From NCBI RefSeq assembly GCF_028712165.1, contig NZ_JAQTQR010000026.1, forward strand, positions 1 to 34,118: a DNA stretch of 34,118 nt, written 5' to 3'. Source of the stretch: Sulfuricurvum sp. (GTDB lineage Bacteria > Campylobacterota > Campylobacteria > Campylobacterales > Sulfurimonadaceae). Positions 1-8,219 of this stretch are shown piece after piece. The notes under the pieces were generated by a model, which ran no database searches, was not told the origin of the DNA, and was given only the letters and a program-made list of their open reading frames with translations. The translations under genes were made by a program, and so were the position numbers. Each line of letters opens with the position of its first letter. The stretch's first letter is position 1.

Positions 1-573
1 TCACTTGCCAGTCAAAAGTGTGACATCGTCATCGGTGCGGCACTTTGGGATGAGGGGAAAGTGTATAACTGCGCACTTTATTTTTCTGCGGGAAAATTGA
101 TCCATATCCACCGTAAAAATCATTTGCCGACGTATGGAATGTTTGAAGAAGGGCGCTATTTTGCGGCGGGAGATAAGATAGCATCATTTTCGACATCGTA
201 TGGTGAAGCAATAATGGTGGTGTGTGAAGATGTATGGCGTGCAGAGACGATTGCTGCTATCGCTGCATCGGAAGCACAGATTGTGTATGTTTTGGCGGCT
301 TCTCCTGCCCGAGGATTTAGAGACAATGAGCTTGAAATCCAGTCCCAATGGGATGCACTTTTAAAAACTACGGCTTTGCTCAGTCATAATTATGTTGTAT
401 TTGTAAACCGTGTCGGATTCGAAGACGGCTTAGGATTTTGGGGGGGAAGCCGTATCGTCTCTCCTATAGGAGAGGTTGAGAAGGTATTAGCGCTTTTTGA
501 ACCCTCAAGTGCATCGATTGAAATCAATAACAGTCTCCAAAAAGTGGGACGTTTTTTAGCCAAAAATTTTTGA
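1..573 (+). CDS. Carbon-nitrogen hydrolase, NAD synthetase glutaminase-like (5' partial)
   Basis: The reading frame is open from base 1 to the TGA at 571-573, so the start lies outside the window. The protein belongs to the nitrilase superfamily. Two of the three catalytic residues are visible: the lysine in RKNHLPTYGMFEEGRYF (codon 115-117) and the nucleophile cysteine in VVCEDVW (codon 223-225). The catalytic glutamate would lie upstream. The combination KNHLPTYG..E..RYF with CEDVW is the form seen in the glutamine-hydrolysing amidase domain of NAD+ synthetases, which supplies ammonia for amidation of nicotinate adenine dinucleotide. No synthetase (PP-loop) domain follows, so this is either a stand-alone amidase working with a separate NadE or a different amidase of the family. 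mtnN starts 13 bases downstream, which suggests co-transcription. The family is secure; the substrate is inferred. Confidence 0.85.
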   Translation, partial: SLASQKCDIVIGAALWDEGKVYNCALYFSAGKLIHIHRKNHLPTYGMFEEGRYFAAGDKIASFSTSYGEAIMVVCEDVWRAETIAAIAASEAQIVYVLAASPARGFRDNELEIQSQWDALLKTTALLSHNYVVFVNRVGFEDGLGFWGGSRIVSPIGEVEKVLALFEPSSASIEINNSLQKVGRFLAKNF

Positions 574-586
574 TCAAAGGGAATCA

Positions 587-1279
587 GTGAAAATAGCAAT
601 TATGGGGGCAATGCGCGAAGAGATTGACCCGATTTTAGAGAATTTTGAATCGTATAAAACGTTTGAGTATGCCGGTAATGTGTTTTATACATGTACCTAC
701 GGTGCTCATGAATTGGTCATTGCGTATTCGAAAATCGGTAAAGTATTTTCAGCTATTACCGCTTCTGTTATGATCGAGCGTTTTGGTGCACAGGCTTTAT
801 TGTTCAGCGGTGTGGCCGGAGGGATCAGCAAAGAGCTCAAAATCGGTGATTTGATTATGGCAAGTGCGTTGTGTCAGCACGATGTTGATATTACCGCATT
901 CGGTCATCCGTACGGTTTTATCCCGGAAGGCTCTGTTATGATCGAGACAGACAGCGATTTAAGATCGCTCGCGGCAGAAGTTGCGGTCGATATGGATATT
1001 GAGCTTTATGAGGGGATCATTGCAACGGGAGATCAGTTTGTTGCATCATCTGAGCGTAAAGAGTGGATAGAAAAAACGTTTAATGCGGATGCCTTGGAAA
1101 TGGAAGGGGCGAGTGTAGCCTGTGTATGCCATAACTTCGGAATACCGTTTTTTGTACTTCGGGCGATTAGTGACAGTGCTGATGGCGAAGCAGGGGTCGA
1201 TTTTGATACCTTCTTGCAAAGTTCGGCACAGGTCAGTGCAAAATTTATTTTAGAGATGGTAAAACGCATTGGCGATTAA
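587..1279 (+). CDS. mtnN: 5'-methylthioadenosine/S-adenosylhomocysteine nucleosidase
   Basis: This 230-residue cytosolic enzyme cleaves adenine from methylthioadenosine and S-adenosylhomocysteine. In Campylobacterota the family also hydrolyses 6-amino-6-deoxyfutalosine in menaquinone synthesis. The N-terminus MKIAIMGAMREEID carries Glu12. LEMEGASVA holds the substrate-binding Glu173, and AISDSADG holds the catalytic acid Asp196, close to E. coli Glu12/Glu174/Asp197. Length is normal for the family (about 230). The start is GTG at 587 with an AAAGGG ribosome site before it. Its end overlaps the TTG start of the next gene by 11 bases, so the two are probably translationally coupled. Confidence 0.95.
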   Translation: MKIAIMGAMREEIDPILENFESYKTFEYAGNVFYTCTYGAHELVIAYSKIGKVFSAITASVMIERFGAQALLFSGVAGGISKELKIGDLIMASALCQHDVDITAFGHPYGFIPEGSVMIETDSDLRSLAAEVAVDMDIELYEGIIATGDQFVASSERKEWIEKTFNADALEMEGASVACVCHNFGIPFFVLRAISDSADGEAGVDFDTFLQSSAQVSAKFILEMVKRIGD

Positions 1280-2027
1280 ACTCAGTAAAAAAATTATGCG
1301 TCAAATCGGGCGTACCAATGGCACGTTCGGACTGATCGAAGAGGGGGACAAAATCCTCGTCGGATTGAGCGGCGGTAAAGATTCGCTCACAATGGTTCAT
1401 GCTATGATGGAACAGCAGCGGCGCGCCCCGTTTAAATTTGAAATACTTGCCGTTACCGTAACCTATGGGATGGGGGAAGATTTATCGGCATTGATTGCTC
1501 ATTGTGCCGAATATGGAATTCCTCATAAAATACATGAGACCAATACCTATGAAATAGCGGGAGAGAAGATCCGTCAAAACTCATCTTTTTGCAGTTTTTT
1601 CTCCCGAATGCGACGTGGCGCTTTGTACAGTGCGGCAGAGAAGCATGGGTGTAATAAAGTAGCATTGGGGCACCATCTTGATGATGCGGCAGAGAGCTTC
1701 TTTATGAATCTTATCTACAACGGTCATATGAGGGCGTTGGCACCGAAATACAAAGCAGGAAACGGTCTTATCGTCATTCGTCCGCTTATTCAGTTGCGTG
1801 AGCGTCAGCTTGCCGCGTGTGCTTTGGAAAATGAGATGCCGACGATCGGTGATGAGGCGTGTCCATCGATGCGTTTCGATGTCAAAATGCCTCATGCGCG
1901 TGCTTCTATGAAAACGATGCTGTTCGAGATGGAACAAAAGTATCCGGATCTGTTTGTCTCGATCAACTCGGCATTCGGTCATATCAGTGATGATTCATTT
2001 TTTGATCCGACACGCTTCAACTTATAA
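1269..2027 (+). CDS. ttcA: TtcA-like tRNA 2-thiocytidine synthetase (PP-loop ATPase), atypical cysteines
   Basis: This 252-residue protein has the PP-loop SGGKDS at residues 34-39. The TtcA signature follows: CSFFSRMRRGALY, then ALGHHLDDAAESFF, then VIRPL. TtcA proteins activate cytidine-32 of tRNA with ATP and thiolate it using a [4Fe-4S] cluster held by three cysteines, two in a CSLC motif and one in a late NLC motif. Here the first (Cys108) and the late one (Cys198 in GDEACPSM) are present, but the second motif cysteine is Phe111. The protein may therefore bind a cluster differently or act on another substrate. The start is TTG at 1269, inside the end of mtnN. The gene converges on mutY with a 6-base overlap of the two stop regions. 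The fold is certain; the exact reaction is less so. Confidence 0.8.
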   Translation: MAIKLSKKIMRQIGRTNGTFGLIEEGDKILVGLSGGKDSLTMVHAMMEQQRRAPFKFEILAVTVTYGMGEDLSALIAHCAEYGIPHKIHETNTYEIAGEKIRQNSSFCSFFSRMRRGALYSAAEKHGCNKVALGHHLDDAAESFFMNLIYNGHMRALAPKYKAGNGLIVIRPLIQLRERQLAACALENEMPTIGDEACPSMRFDVKMPHARASMKTMLFEMEQKYPDLFVSINSAFGHISDDSFFDPTRFNL

Positions 2028-2969
2028 CAAACTCACCACTTTATGATCCGCACGGCTGAGTGACAGCTGCGCGATCTCTTCCACACTAAACCACTCGTAC
2101 CCCTCCGGAAGAAAACTCTCCATACACAGATACACATGCGCTTGTAACGTGAAGTGGCTGTAGTTTTGTGTAATCTCCCCTATAGGTTTCATAGGAGTGT
2201 CAGGCTTTTCCTGAGTTTCATAAAAGCCCCATAACCCCGATAAAAATCGTGTTCTTCGCTGGATAAGAGCATAACGATTTTCTTTTTGATACACAATGAT
2301 ATTTCGGAAACGAACAGGTTTTATTTTTTTTGCTTTGGATGCGGGATAGGTGAGGGGAGCAGTTTTCCCTCGGCAGTTTGTTTCCAACGGACAAAAGCCG
2401 CAGAGAGGTTTTTTTGCCAAACAGATGGTGGCGCCGATGTCCATCATGGCTTGGTTGTATTCGAAGGGATGAGCTGCATCAAACAGTTTATAGGCATATT
2501 CCCATAACTTTTTATCATTGCGTTCTGTCAAAGCGTAATAACGGTGTAAGATTCTTTTTACATTGGCATCCATAATTGGGAGAGGTTCACAGTAGGCAAA
2601 AGCAGCAATGGCATGAGCGGTGCTTTGCCCTATGCCAGGCAGTTTAAGAAGATCTTGTGCATTGTCAGGGAGTTTTCCGTTGCATTGGCGTGCAGCGGTA
2701 TGAAGATTTCGTGCACGGGTGTAGTACCCTAACCCTTCCCACATTTTCAGGACATCATCCAGATCTGCTTCTGCCAGATCATTTAATGTCGGAAACCGTT
2801 CCAAAAAAGGGAAATAAAATCGTTCCAGTACCGTTTTGACTTGGGTTTGCTGGAGCATAATTTCACTGATATAGATTGCATAAGGATCAGGATTTGTACG
2901 CCACGGAAGGTCATGGCGACCATAGTCTTCGTACCATTGCAAAAGAGTGGTATGGGGTGAGATATTCAT
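2022..2969 (-). CDS. mutY: A/G-specific adenine DNA glycosylase
   Basis: This 315-residue base-excision repair enzyme removes adenine mispaired with 8-oxoguanine or guanine. Visible landmarks, in order, are catalytic Glu36 in ISEIMLQQTQV, a helix-hairpin-helix LPGIGQSTAHAI, the catalytic Asp134 in IMDANVKRIL, and the four [4Fe-4S] cysteines C183-x6-C190-x2-C193-x5-C199. A NUDIX-like 8-oxoG recognition domain follows (IQRRTRFLSGLWGFYE). It is slightly shorter than the E. coli enzyme (350). It is the last gene of the minus-strand group, 24 bases after the MMPL exporter. The ATG at 2967-2969 lacks a strong ribosome site, so coupling to the upstream gene is likely. Confidence 0.95.
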   Translation of the reverse strand: MNISPHTTLLQWYEDYGRHDLPWRTNPDPYAIYISEIMLQQTQVKTVLERFYFPFLERFPTLNDLAEADLDDVLKMWEGLGYYTRARNLHTAARQCNGKLPDNAQDLLKLPGIGQSTAHAIAAFAYCEPLPIMDANVKRILHRYYALTERNDKKLWEYAYKLFDAAHPFEYNQAMMDIGATICLAKKPLCGFCPLETNCRGKTAPLTYPASKAKKIKPVRFRNIIVYQKENRYALIQRRTRFLSGLWGFYETQEKPDTPMKPIGEITQNYSHFTLQAHVYLCMESFLPEGYEWFSVEEIAQLSLSRADHKVVSLL

Positions 2970-2993
2970 GCGGCAATTGTACTCAAGGAGGAC

Positions 2994-5078
2994 TTAGTGC
3001 TCACTTCCAAACGGATCGATTGCCAACAGTAAAACGGGAAGGATAAAAAGATCGGTCAAGAGTGAGAGGAGGACTAACACAGCGCCGAACCCGCCGATAA
3101 GCTGAAGCGAGTGTATCGGAGTAAAGGCCAAAAAGGTAAAGATTGCTGCAAGCATCAAAGAACCGATTACGACAGGAATCCCCGCATAAAAGAACATCAC
3201 CTCCAGAGAATGGCGTTGTGTACGGCCGAAATAGCGGCTTCGGAAATATTTGAAGGCAAAATGGACAGTTGCATCAGAGGAGAGACCGACACTTAACGTC
3301 ATTGCTATGAGTACTTCGAGGCTAAGCGGTATATGCATCAGTTCGATAAAGAGTCCGAACCATATAATCGGGATAGCATTGGCGATGAAACCTACCCAAA
3401 TCAAGTTGTATTTTCGGAAAATTCGCCCCATAATAAGGCCGATAATCACGAGAACGCTTAATAAGGAGATTCCTAAAAGCATGATATTGTCAATTTTGGC
3501 ATTGGTGATAAGGCTGTCATAATCGGCAAAGTAAATAGGGAGTTTATTGTACGACTGGAGCCATTGCATGACGGCAATCTTATCGGCATGCTCAAGATGG
3601 ATAGTGATCGTCAATGCACCGTTTTCAAAATAGTTCTGTTCCAAATCATAGAGTTCGAGAAAGAAAAGCGCTTGCATAAGATTCTGTTCATCGCATGTGG
3701 TTGTTCCGGTATTAGCAAGGTTCAACAAAGAAAGAACGGTGGCAACAGAGGTGACTTCTCCCACCCCTTTATTGGATTTTTTGAGATCTTGCTCAAATTG
3801 TTTGAGAGCGGTGACGGTTTTTAAATCAATCTGCTTATAAGGTACTTTGGCGATGATCGTATGATCATTGACACTTTGGGCAAAAAGGCGTTCGGGATTT
3901 GTGACCATGATGTAAGCACCCAAGGCTGCGACGATAGTCGTTGCCCCTAAAAAGAGGAGAAGATAGTTGCGATTGTAATGGACTTCATTTTTGGCAAATA
4001 AATAGCCGTAACGACCGAATTCGACTTTGGGATGGAGGACGCTGAAATAGCTCAATAAAGCAGGAAGAAGGGTGATATTTAGCAAATAAGAGATAACGGA
4101 TGCAAAAATGATACTAAGGCATAAAAGACGTATAATGGCCGAATCGACCCAAAGAAGAGAGCCTAATCCCAGTAGGGTGATAATGGAAGTCCAAAGGGCC
4201 GGGGTAATATTGCGATTGATTGCTTTGAGAAGTGAACGTTCACCGTCAACTTTATAATGGGAAACATGCCACCGGTAATAAAAATATAGACTGTCTACAA
4301 GGGCTATCCCTGAGACCATGAGGGTGAGTGCGATGTAGACTTTAGAGATACCGGTAAGAAGCCATATCAGGGTAAATGTACCGATTAATGTAAACAGTAC
4401 CACTGCCAAAGAAGTAAGAATAGAAACATAGTTTTTAAAAATGAGACGAAATATAATGATGAGTATAGCAAGAGTAAGCAGTGTGTAGCTCAGAAGTGAT
4501 GTCCACTTCATAGGAGTATCTTCTGTCGTAAAAAATGTATGGTGGAAGGGGATCGGGATGTTGTCGATGGAAATTGGGGAAGATGAATAAATATAAAAAT
4601 GAAATGATTTAAAACTTGAATCGACGTATTGGGTATATGGAGTATTGAAAACTCGGATTAAGTGTTTGAGTTCGGTAACATTGAGATCGCTAATATTGAG
4701 CGCTTCTACCAGAGATGAATCGTCTCCGTCCGTGTTATTGTGGATATAGTAGGTACTGAATAACGAATCGACTCTGGTAACAGAAGGAATTTCATTCAGA
4801 GAAGTGTGCAAGTGTTCGAGTTCTAATTTTGTTTTTTCATCGAAAGTGTTGATATCGATGTCCAATCGACTGACATAACCGGCACTGATTTCATGAGAGA
4901 TCGTCTTTTGGTACTCTTTGGATTCTTCAAGCCATAAGAGGCTATCAGAAGAGATAAAGACCGGTTTAAAAAAAATGAGAGCAACAATGCCGAGGAGTGC
5001 ATAGACAGCCAAAATGTAAGGACGATAACGTTTGATAAACCGTACATAGCGGGTCATATTCGGGGTATCGTAATACAT
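2994..5078 (-). CDS. MMPL/RND superfamily exporter (HAE3-like)
   Basis: This 694-residue inner-membrane protein has the internal duplication of RND permeases. It has one TM helix near residues 17-38, a periplasmic loop, a block of about five helices (roughly 200-340), another single helix (about 375), a second loop, and a final block (about 530-690). Each block has an acidic residue in the expected membrane position, VDSLYFYY in the first and SSDATVHFAF in the second. At about 700 residues it matches the MMPL/HAE3 group, whose relatives move lipids or hydrophobic compounds by proton motive force. No adaptor or outer-membrane partner is adjacent. Its ATG overlaps the stop codon of the preceding thioredoxin-like gene by one base, so the two are translationally coupled. 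The substrate is unknown. Confidence 0.85.
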   Translation of the reverse strand: MYYDTPNMTRYVRFIKRYRPYILAVYALLGIVALIFFKPVFISSDSLLWLEESKEYQKTISHEISAGYVSRLDIDINTFDEKTKLELEHLHTSLNEIPSVTRVDSLFSTYYIHNNTDGDDSSLVEALNISDLNVTELKHLIRVFNTPYTQYVDSSFKSFHFYIYSSSPISIDNIPIPFHHTFFTTEDTPMKWTSLLSYTLLTLAILIIIFRLIFKNYVSILTSLAVVLFTLIGTFTLIWLLTGISKVYIALTLMVSGIALVDSLYFYYRWHVSHYKVDGERSLLKAINRNITPALWTSIITLLGLGSLLWVDSAIIRLLCLSIIFASVISYLLNITLLPALLSYFSVLHPKVEFGRYGYLFAKNEVHYNRNYLLLFLGATTIVAALGAYIMVTNPERLFAQSVNDHTIIAKVPYKQIDLKTVTALKQFEQDLKKSNKGVGEVTSVATVLSLLNLANTGTTTCDEQNLMQALFFLELYDLEQNYFENGALTITIHLEHADKIAVMQWLQSYNKLPIYFADYDSLITNAKIDNIMLLGISLLSVLVIIGLIMGRIFRKYNLIWVGFIANAIPIIWFGLFIELMHIPLSLEVLIAMTLSVGLSSDATVHFAFKYFRSRYFGRTQRHSLEVMFFYAGIPVVIGSLMLAAIFTFLAFTPIHSLQLIGGFGAVLVLLSLLTDLFILPVLLLAIDPFGSEH

Positions 5079-5557
5079 TATTTCTCTCTTTTGACCATGA
5101 TGATATAGGGACGTTTGTAAATGTCGAGTGTTTGGGCAACATTTGAAATTTGAGCAATTTTACCTGAAACTGAAGGGTTTATGTTGTCACTGAGGTTTTG
5201 ATCTTGAATCATTACTCGCTTTAGGGCATCCAGGGGATTGGAAGAACTGTATATTTTTGCGATCATCTCCGCTGAGTTAAATCGTTTGAGTTCATAGAGA
5301 AAAAAATAATAGGTATATTTCGAACGCATTTTACTGTTTTCGTCGATTAACGAGAGAAAGTTTCTGGAATTCGGGCAATAGGGATCAACGAAAACATAGA
5401 CTTTTGTCGGCCCTTCACCGAGAATCAGAGCATCATGCTCAATCGTTTGAAGGTAGGGAAGACTTTGGCTTAATGGCAGTTTCGGCCGTTCCTGCGGTTC
5501 GTTTGCATAAAGAAAAAAGCAATTCAAAAAAAGTATCCAAAAAAATTTTTTACACAA
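5078..5557 (-). CDS. Secreted thioredoxin-fold protein with CPNS active site
   Basis: This 159-residue protein has an N-terminal signal peptide (hydrophobic residues 5-17, probable cleavage after Ala18). A DsbC/DsbG-like segment YVFVDPYCPNS follows at 54-64, and the C-terminal KRPYIIM puts a candidate cis-proline at Pro150. The usual C-x-x-C is C61-P-N-S64, so the resolving cysteine is missing. Such a protein could not run a normal dithiol/disulfide cycle, but could form mixed disulfides or bind partners. The start is TTG at 5555-5557, supported by an AGGA ribosome site about 10 bases upstream and no better in-frame ATG. Its stop overlaps the ATG of the MMPL exporter, which suggests a joint envelope role. 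The fold assignment rests on motif reading only. Confidence 0.65.
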   Translation of the reverse strand: MCKKFFWILFLNCFFLYANEPQERPKLPLSQSLPYLQTIEHDALILGEGPTKVYVFVDPYCPNSRNFLSLIDENSKMRSKYTYYFFLYELKRFNSAEMIAKIYSSSNPLDALKRVMIQDQNLSDNINPSVSGKIAQISNVAQTLDIYKRPYIIMVKREK

Positions 5558-5644
5558 AGTTTTTCATTCCTGGTGGCAGTTGTATCGTAACTATATCATA
5601 TCATCATTACTTATAGGTGATGAAAATGTGATCAGTGAACACGA

Positions 5645-5650
5645 TACAAT
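5645..5650 (+). promoter_or_regulatory. Candidate -10 box for the YigZ gene
   Basis: TACAAT lies 38 bases before the ATG at 5689. No -35 box is visible, which is common in Campylobacterota. If real, transcription would start near 5657, downstream of the GTG at 5635, and this favours the ATG as the start. Confidence 0.35.
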
Positions 5651-5688
5651 TGCAAATTAAAGAAAACGAAGCATTGCAAAGAGGACAG

Positions 5689-6264
5689 ATGGAGACGGTA
5701 GAGGGAGTTTTTAGCGATATTATAGAGATCAAAGGATCTAAGTTTATCGCTTTTTTAATGCCGATATCCATCTATGATGATGAGATGAAGCGATTGAGGG
5801 AACTCCATCCTAAAGCGGTTCATTACGTCAGTGCGTATCGCAGTCTCAATGAGTTTGATCAAATACTCGAATACTCTAGTGATGACGGAGAACCCAAAGG
5901 GACATCCGGCAAGCCGACATTAGCGGTATTACAGGGGCATGATCTGATCAATTCGGCGATTATTACGGTCCGTTACTTTGGCGGGACGAAACTGGGACCG
6001 GGAGGGCTGGTTCGGGCGTATGCCGAAGCGGCAAACGCTGCTTATGCAAATGCACAATTGCATCCGTATGAGAAACTTTTTAACCAAAAAATCGAGTGTG
6101 ACTACTCACATGTATCCATGGTCGAGTATGAATGTTTACAGCAGAATATTCGTATCACAGAGAAAGAATTCGGTGAAAAAGGGGCGGTTTTTACGATCGA
6201 AGGGACGGCGGAAAATTTAGAACGGTTTTATACGGCTCTCGGTAGAACGGTACAAAAAATATAA
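5689..6264 (+). CDS. YigZ/IMPACT family protein
   Basis: This protein of about 191 residues has the IMPACT family core: SDDGEPKGTSGKP followed by VRYFGGTKLGPGGLVRAYAEA. A C-terminal ferredoxin-like (DUF1949) domain follows. Bacterial members such as E. coli YigZ (204 residues) are cytosolic and of uncertain function, probably nucleic-acid or ribosome related. I chose the ATG at 5689 because AGAGGA sits seven bases upstream and the family usually begins close to this METVEGVF segment. An in-frame GTG at 5635 would add 18 residues with no conserved content. The gene ends exactly where the convergent DUF3137 gene ends. Confidence 0.85.
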   Translation: METVEGVFSDIIEIKGSKFIAFLMPISIYDDEMKRLRELHPKAVHYVSAYRSLNEFDQILEYSSDDGEPKGTSGKPTLAVLQGHDLINSAIITVRYFGGTKLGPGGLVRAYAEAANAAYANAQLHPYEKLFNQKIECDYSHVSMVEYECLQQNIRITEKEFGEKGAVFTIEGTAENLERFYTALGRTVQKI

Positions 6265-7230
6265 CTATTCTTTACTCCACAGTTTCTCATTGAGTTTCAA
6301 TTCTTCAATAATTCCGATCGTATTGCGTAATGTATGGATATATTCCATAGCCTGTTTATAATCCAAGAGTGATTTAAATACCGTCGGTTCGAACAGATCT
6401 TTCCCCGTTCCAATTGCTATATGGATGTGGTTTTGGACAAATGAAATAAAAAGCGGATGCGAGATTTTTTTCTGGAACTCCACAATACGCATCATCATCG
6501 AGTGGCTCAGGATGTAGCGTGCTTCGATAGGATCTTCCCCGTAGACGACAAACTTTTTTTCAAACACGGGATCATCCAATTGTATGACTTTTCCACGTGC
6601 AATATTGATGGATTGCAGCCATCCGCCGATTAAATTTCCGAATGTTTTTTCAGCTTGGTCAGGAAGAATGATGGTTTTACTCTTGAAATTTTTGTTAAAT
6701 TCCGCAACGAGAAAAAGTCCCCGAAAGAGGCTATGCCACTGTGTACGCCCCTTGGAATCACGGGTTTGGTATTCGGCGTGGATATCCGAAAATTCAATAG
6801 GGACACCGTCTATGGACCCTTTGACATAGTCGTTTCCGCTGTAGCGGTCGATAGAGTGTTGAAACAGATTTGAGCGTTCAAAGAGGTATTGTGAGATCAT
6901 AAAATCAGGATTGTAGAGCAAATGAGAATCAATCGCTCCGATAAGAGGGGTAATGATATGGTTTTTGAAATCTTTTGCATAGCCTTGGATCAAATAACGG
7001 TATGCGATTGAAGCAATTAAAAGAAAGCCTACGGCAACAGCAATCATCAACGGATGAAACAGGCCGAAGTTTTTCCCCATCCAAAGTGCGATAATAAGAA
7101 AAAAAACGGTTCCTATCCCTCCGTACCATTTGAGCTGCGAGAGAATATGGTTACGTGTTTTTTCCAGCTCTTCGAGGTAGGGATACAGCTCTTTGTAATA
7201 AAAATCGGTGAGTTCAGAGAGTGATTTCAT
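6265..7230 (-). CDS. DUF3137-type membrane protein paired with LemA
   Basis: This 321-residue protein has two adjacent TM helices near residues 37-80 (GTVFFLIIALW and MIAVAVGFLLIASIAY). A long soluble domain carries the pattern YVKGSIDGVPIEFSDIHAE, then FRGLFLVAEFNKNF, which I recognise from DUF3137 proteins. These are commonly encoded beside lemA; the biochemical role is unknown. Its ATG overlaps the lemA stop by one base (TAATG), so the two are almost certainly made together. It may act with LemA at the inner membrane. Confidence 0.75.
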   Translation of the reverse strand: MKSLSELTDFYYKELYPYLEELEKTRNHILSQLKWYGGIGTVFFLIIALWMGKNFGLFHPLMIAVAVGFLLIASIAYRYLIQGYAKDFKNHIITPLIGAIDSHLLYNPDFMISQYLFERSNLFQHSIDRYSGNDYVKGSIDGVPIEFSDIHAEYQTRDSKGRTQWHSLFRGLFLVAEFNKNFKSKTIILPDQAEKTFGNLIGGWLQSINIARGKVIQLDDPVFEKKFVVYGEDPIEARYILSHSMMMRIVEFQKKISHPLFISFVQNHIHIAIGTGKDLFEPTVFKSLLDYKQAMEYIHTLRNTIGIIEELKLNEKLWSKE

Positions 7231-7787
7231 TAACGATTAAAGAGCTCATGGACATTGACGTTTTGACGTTCCGCAATGGTGATTTCAAATACGGCTCTGC
7301 GTTGGAGATTCATCCATCCCGCGATGAGGTTGGTCGGGAACATCTCGATGGCGTTATTGAGATCGGTAACCGCTTGGTTATAGGCACGGCGTGCGGCAGA
7401 GATCTGCTCTTCGATTTCACTGAGTGAACGTTGCAGATGCATGACATTTTCGTTTGCTTTGAGTTCAGGATAGTTCTCAATAGCGACGGTGATTGCCCCG
7501 AGTGCGGCAGAGAGTTTAGTATCTAGAGCGATTTTCTGATCATCACTGAGATTAGGTTTCATTGCTTGCGCACGGAGTGCCGTTACATTTTCGAGAACTC
7601 CTTTTTCATGCTCCATATAGCGCTCGACAGAAGCCACAAGATTCGGGATAAGATCATACCGCTTTTTGAGTACGGTATCTACTCCTGCAAAGATATTATC
7701 GACTTGGTTTTTTTTACCGATAAGAGAGTTGTACATCAAGATCATAACGAGAGCAACAATACCGAGGATGATTAAAAATATCTGCAT
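7230..7787 (-). CDS. lemA: LemA family protein
   Basis: This 185-residue protein has one N-terminal TM helix (residues 3-20) followed by the LemA signature: YNSLIGKKNQVDNIFAGVD, then KKRYDLIPNLVASVERYMEHE. The rest is a long alpha-helical coiled bundle. LemA proteins are membrane-anchored helical proteins of unclear function, often next to DUF3137 or TPM-domain genes. The ATG at 7785-7787 follows AAGGA at a good distance. A TACAAT box lies about 30 bases upstream. It is the first gene of a two-gene operon. Confidence 0.92.
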   Translation of the reverse strand: MQIFLIILGIVALVMILMYNSLIGKKNQVDNIFAGVDTVLKKRYDLIPNLVASVERYMEHEKGVLENVTALRAQAMKPNLSDDQKIALDTKLSAALGAITVAIENYPELKANENVMHLQRSLSEIEEQISAARRAYNQAVTDLNNAIEMFPTNLIAGWMNLQRRAVFEITIAERQNVNVHELFNR

Positions 7788-7816
7788 AAGATTCCTTTTG
7801 AAACATAGATAAGATT

Positions 7817-7822
7817 ATTGTA
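7817..7822 (-). promoter_or_regulatory. Candidate -10 box for lemA
   Basis: On the minus strand this reads TACAAT, placed to give a leader of about 22 bases before the lemA ATG. No clear -35 element is visible. Confidence 0.4.
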
Positions 7823-7846
7823 TCTTTTTTTAGGCCATTGGGTCTA

Positions 7847-7852
7847 TATAAT
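7847..7852 (+). promoter_or_regulatory. Candidate -10 box for the small ORF at 7921
   Basis: A perfect TATAAT within the 133-base divergent spacer, facing the 94-residue ORF and about 68 bases before its ATG. The spacer also holds GCCATT (7834-7839) and AATGGC (7863-7868), which could pair around this box. Confidence 0.4.
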
Positions 7853-7920
7853 GAAAAAAATTAATGGCTTTTTGAGTTAATAGGGTGTAAATTCTTTTAA
7901 AAGAGTATTGGAGGTTTCCG

Positions 7921-8205
7921 ATGACAGTCAGTTCCTATCTTTTTCAAAGCCCGTATTCTCAGCCGGTTCAAATAGGGCGGCCGGATCCGTCGGCTCAAGC
8001 ACAAAAAACAGACTCCGTTACACAGAGTCTGGCAAAAGAGACAAAAGTTTCAGCCCCGGCACAAGCAGAGGTAAAACCCACGCAAGAATCCGGTGTATCG
8101 ATCAATCTAACGGCATTATCCGGCAGTGAAGGGCAGAAAGCCGCTAATGTTTTTAATGCGGCAAATACAAAAGTACAGGCACAAAGCGCGTACCAAAATA
8201 GTTGA
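7921..8205 (+). CDS. Small hypothetical protein, Gln/Ser/Ala-rich
   Basis: This 94-residue protein is preceded by a strong TTGGAGG ribosome site seven bases before the ATG. It has no signal peptide, TM helix or recognisable domain. It is rich in Gln, Ser, Ala, Lys and Pro and looks largely disordered, with one more ordered stretch (SGVSINLTALSGSEGQKAAN, about 60-79) and a helical tail. It is followed 14 bases later by another small ORF and then by the MoxR/VWA pair. I do not recognise a family. The strong ribosome site and coding-like composition argue that it is real. Confidence 0.65.
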   Translation: MTVSSYLFQSPYSQPVQIGRPDPSAQAQKTDSVTQSLAKETKVSAPAQAEVKPTQESGVSINLTALSGSEGQKAANVFNAANTKVQAQSAYQNS

Positions 8206-8219
8206 ATAATAGGATTTGA

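Noticed and set aside
2985-2993. A strong AAGGAGG ribosome-site match on the plus strand between mutY and the MMPL gene
   Set aside because: The only nearby plus-strand frame stops after about 11 codons, and the region is the end of a minus-strand gene; the match is by chance.
5635-5688. GTG start giving the YigZ protein 18 extra residues
   Set aside because: A better ribosome site precedes the ATG at 5689, the extra residues show no family similarity, and a -10 box candidate lies downstream of the GTG.
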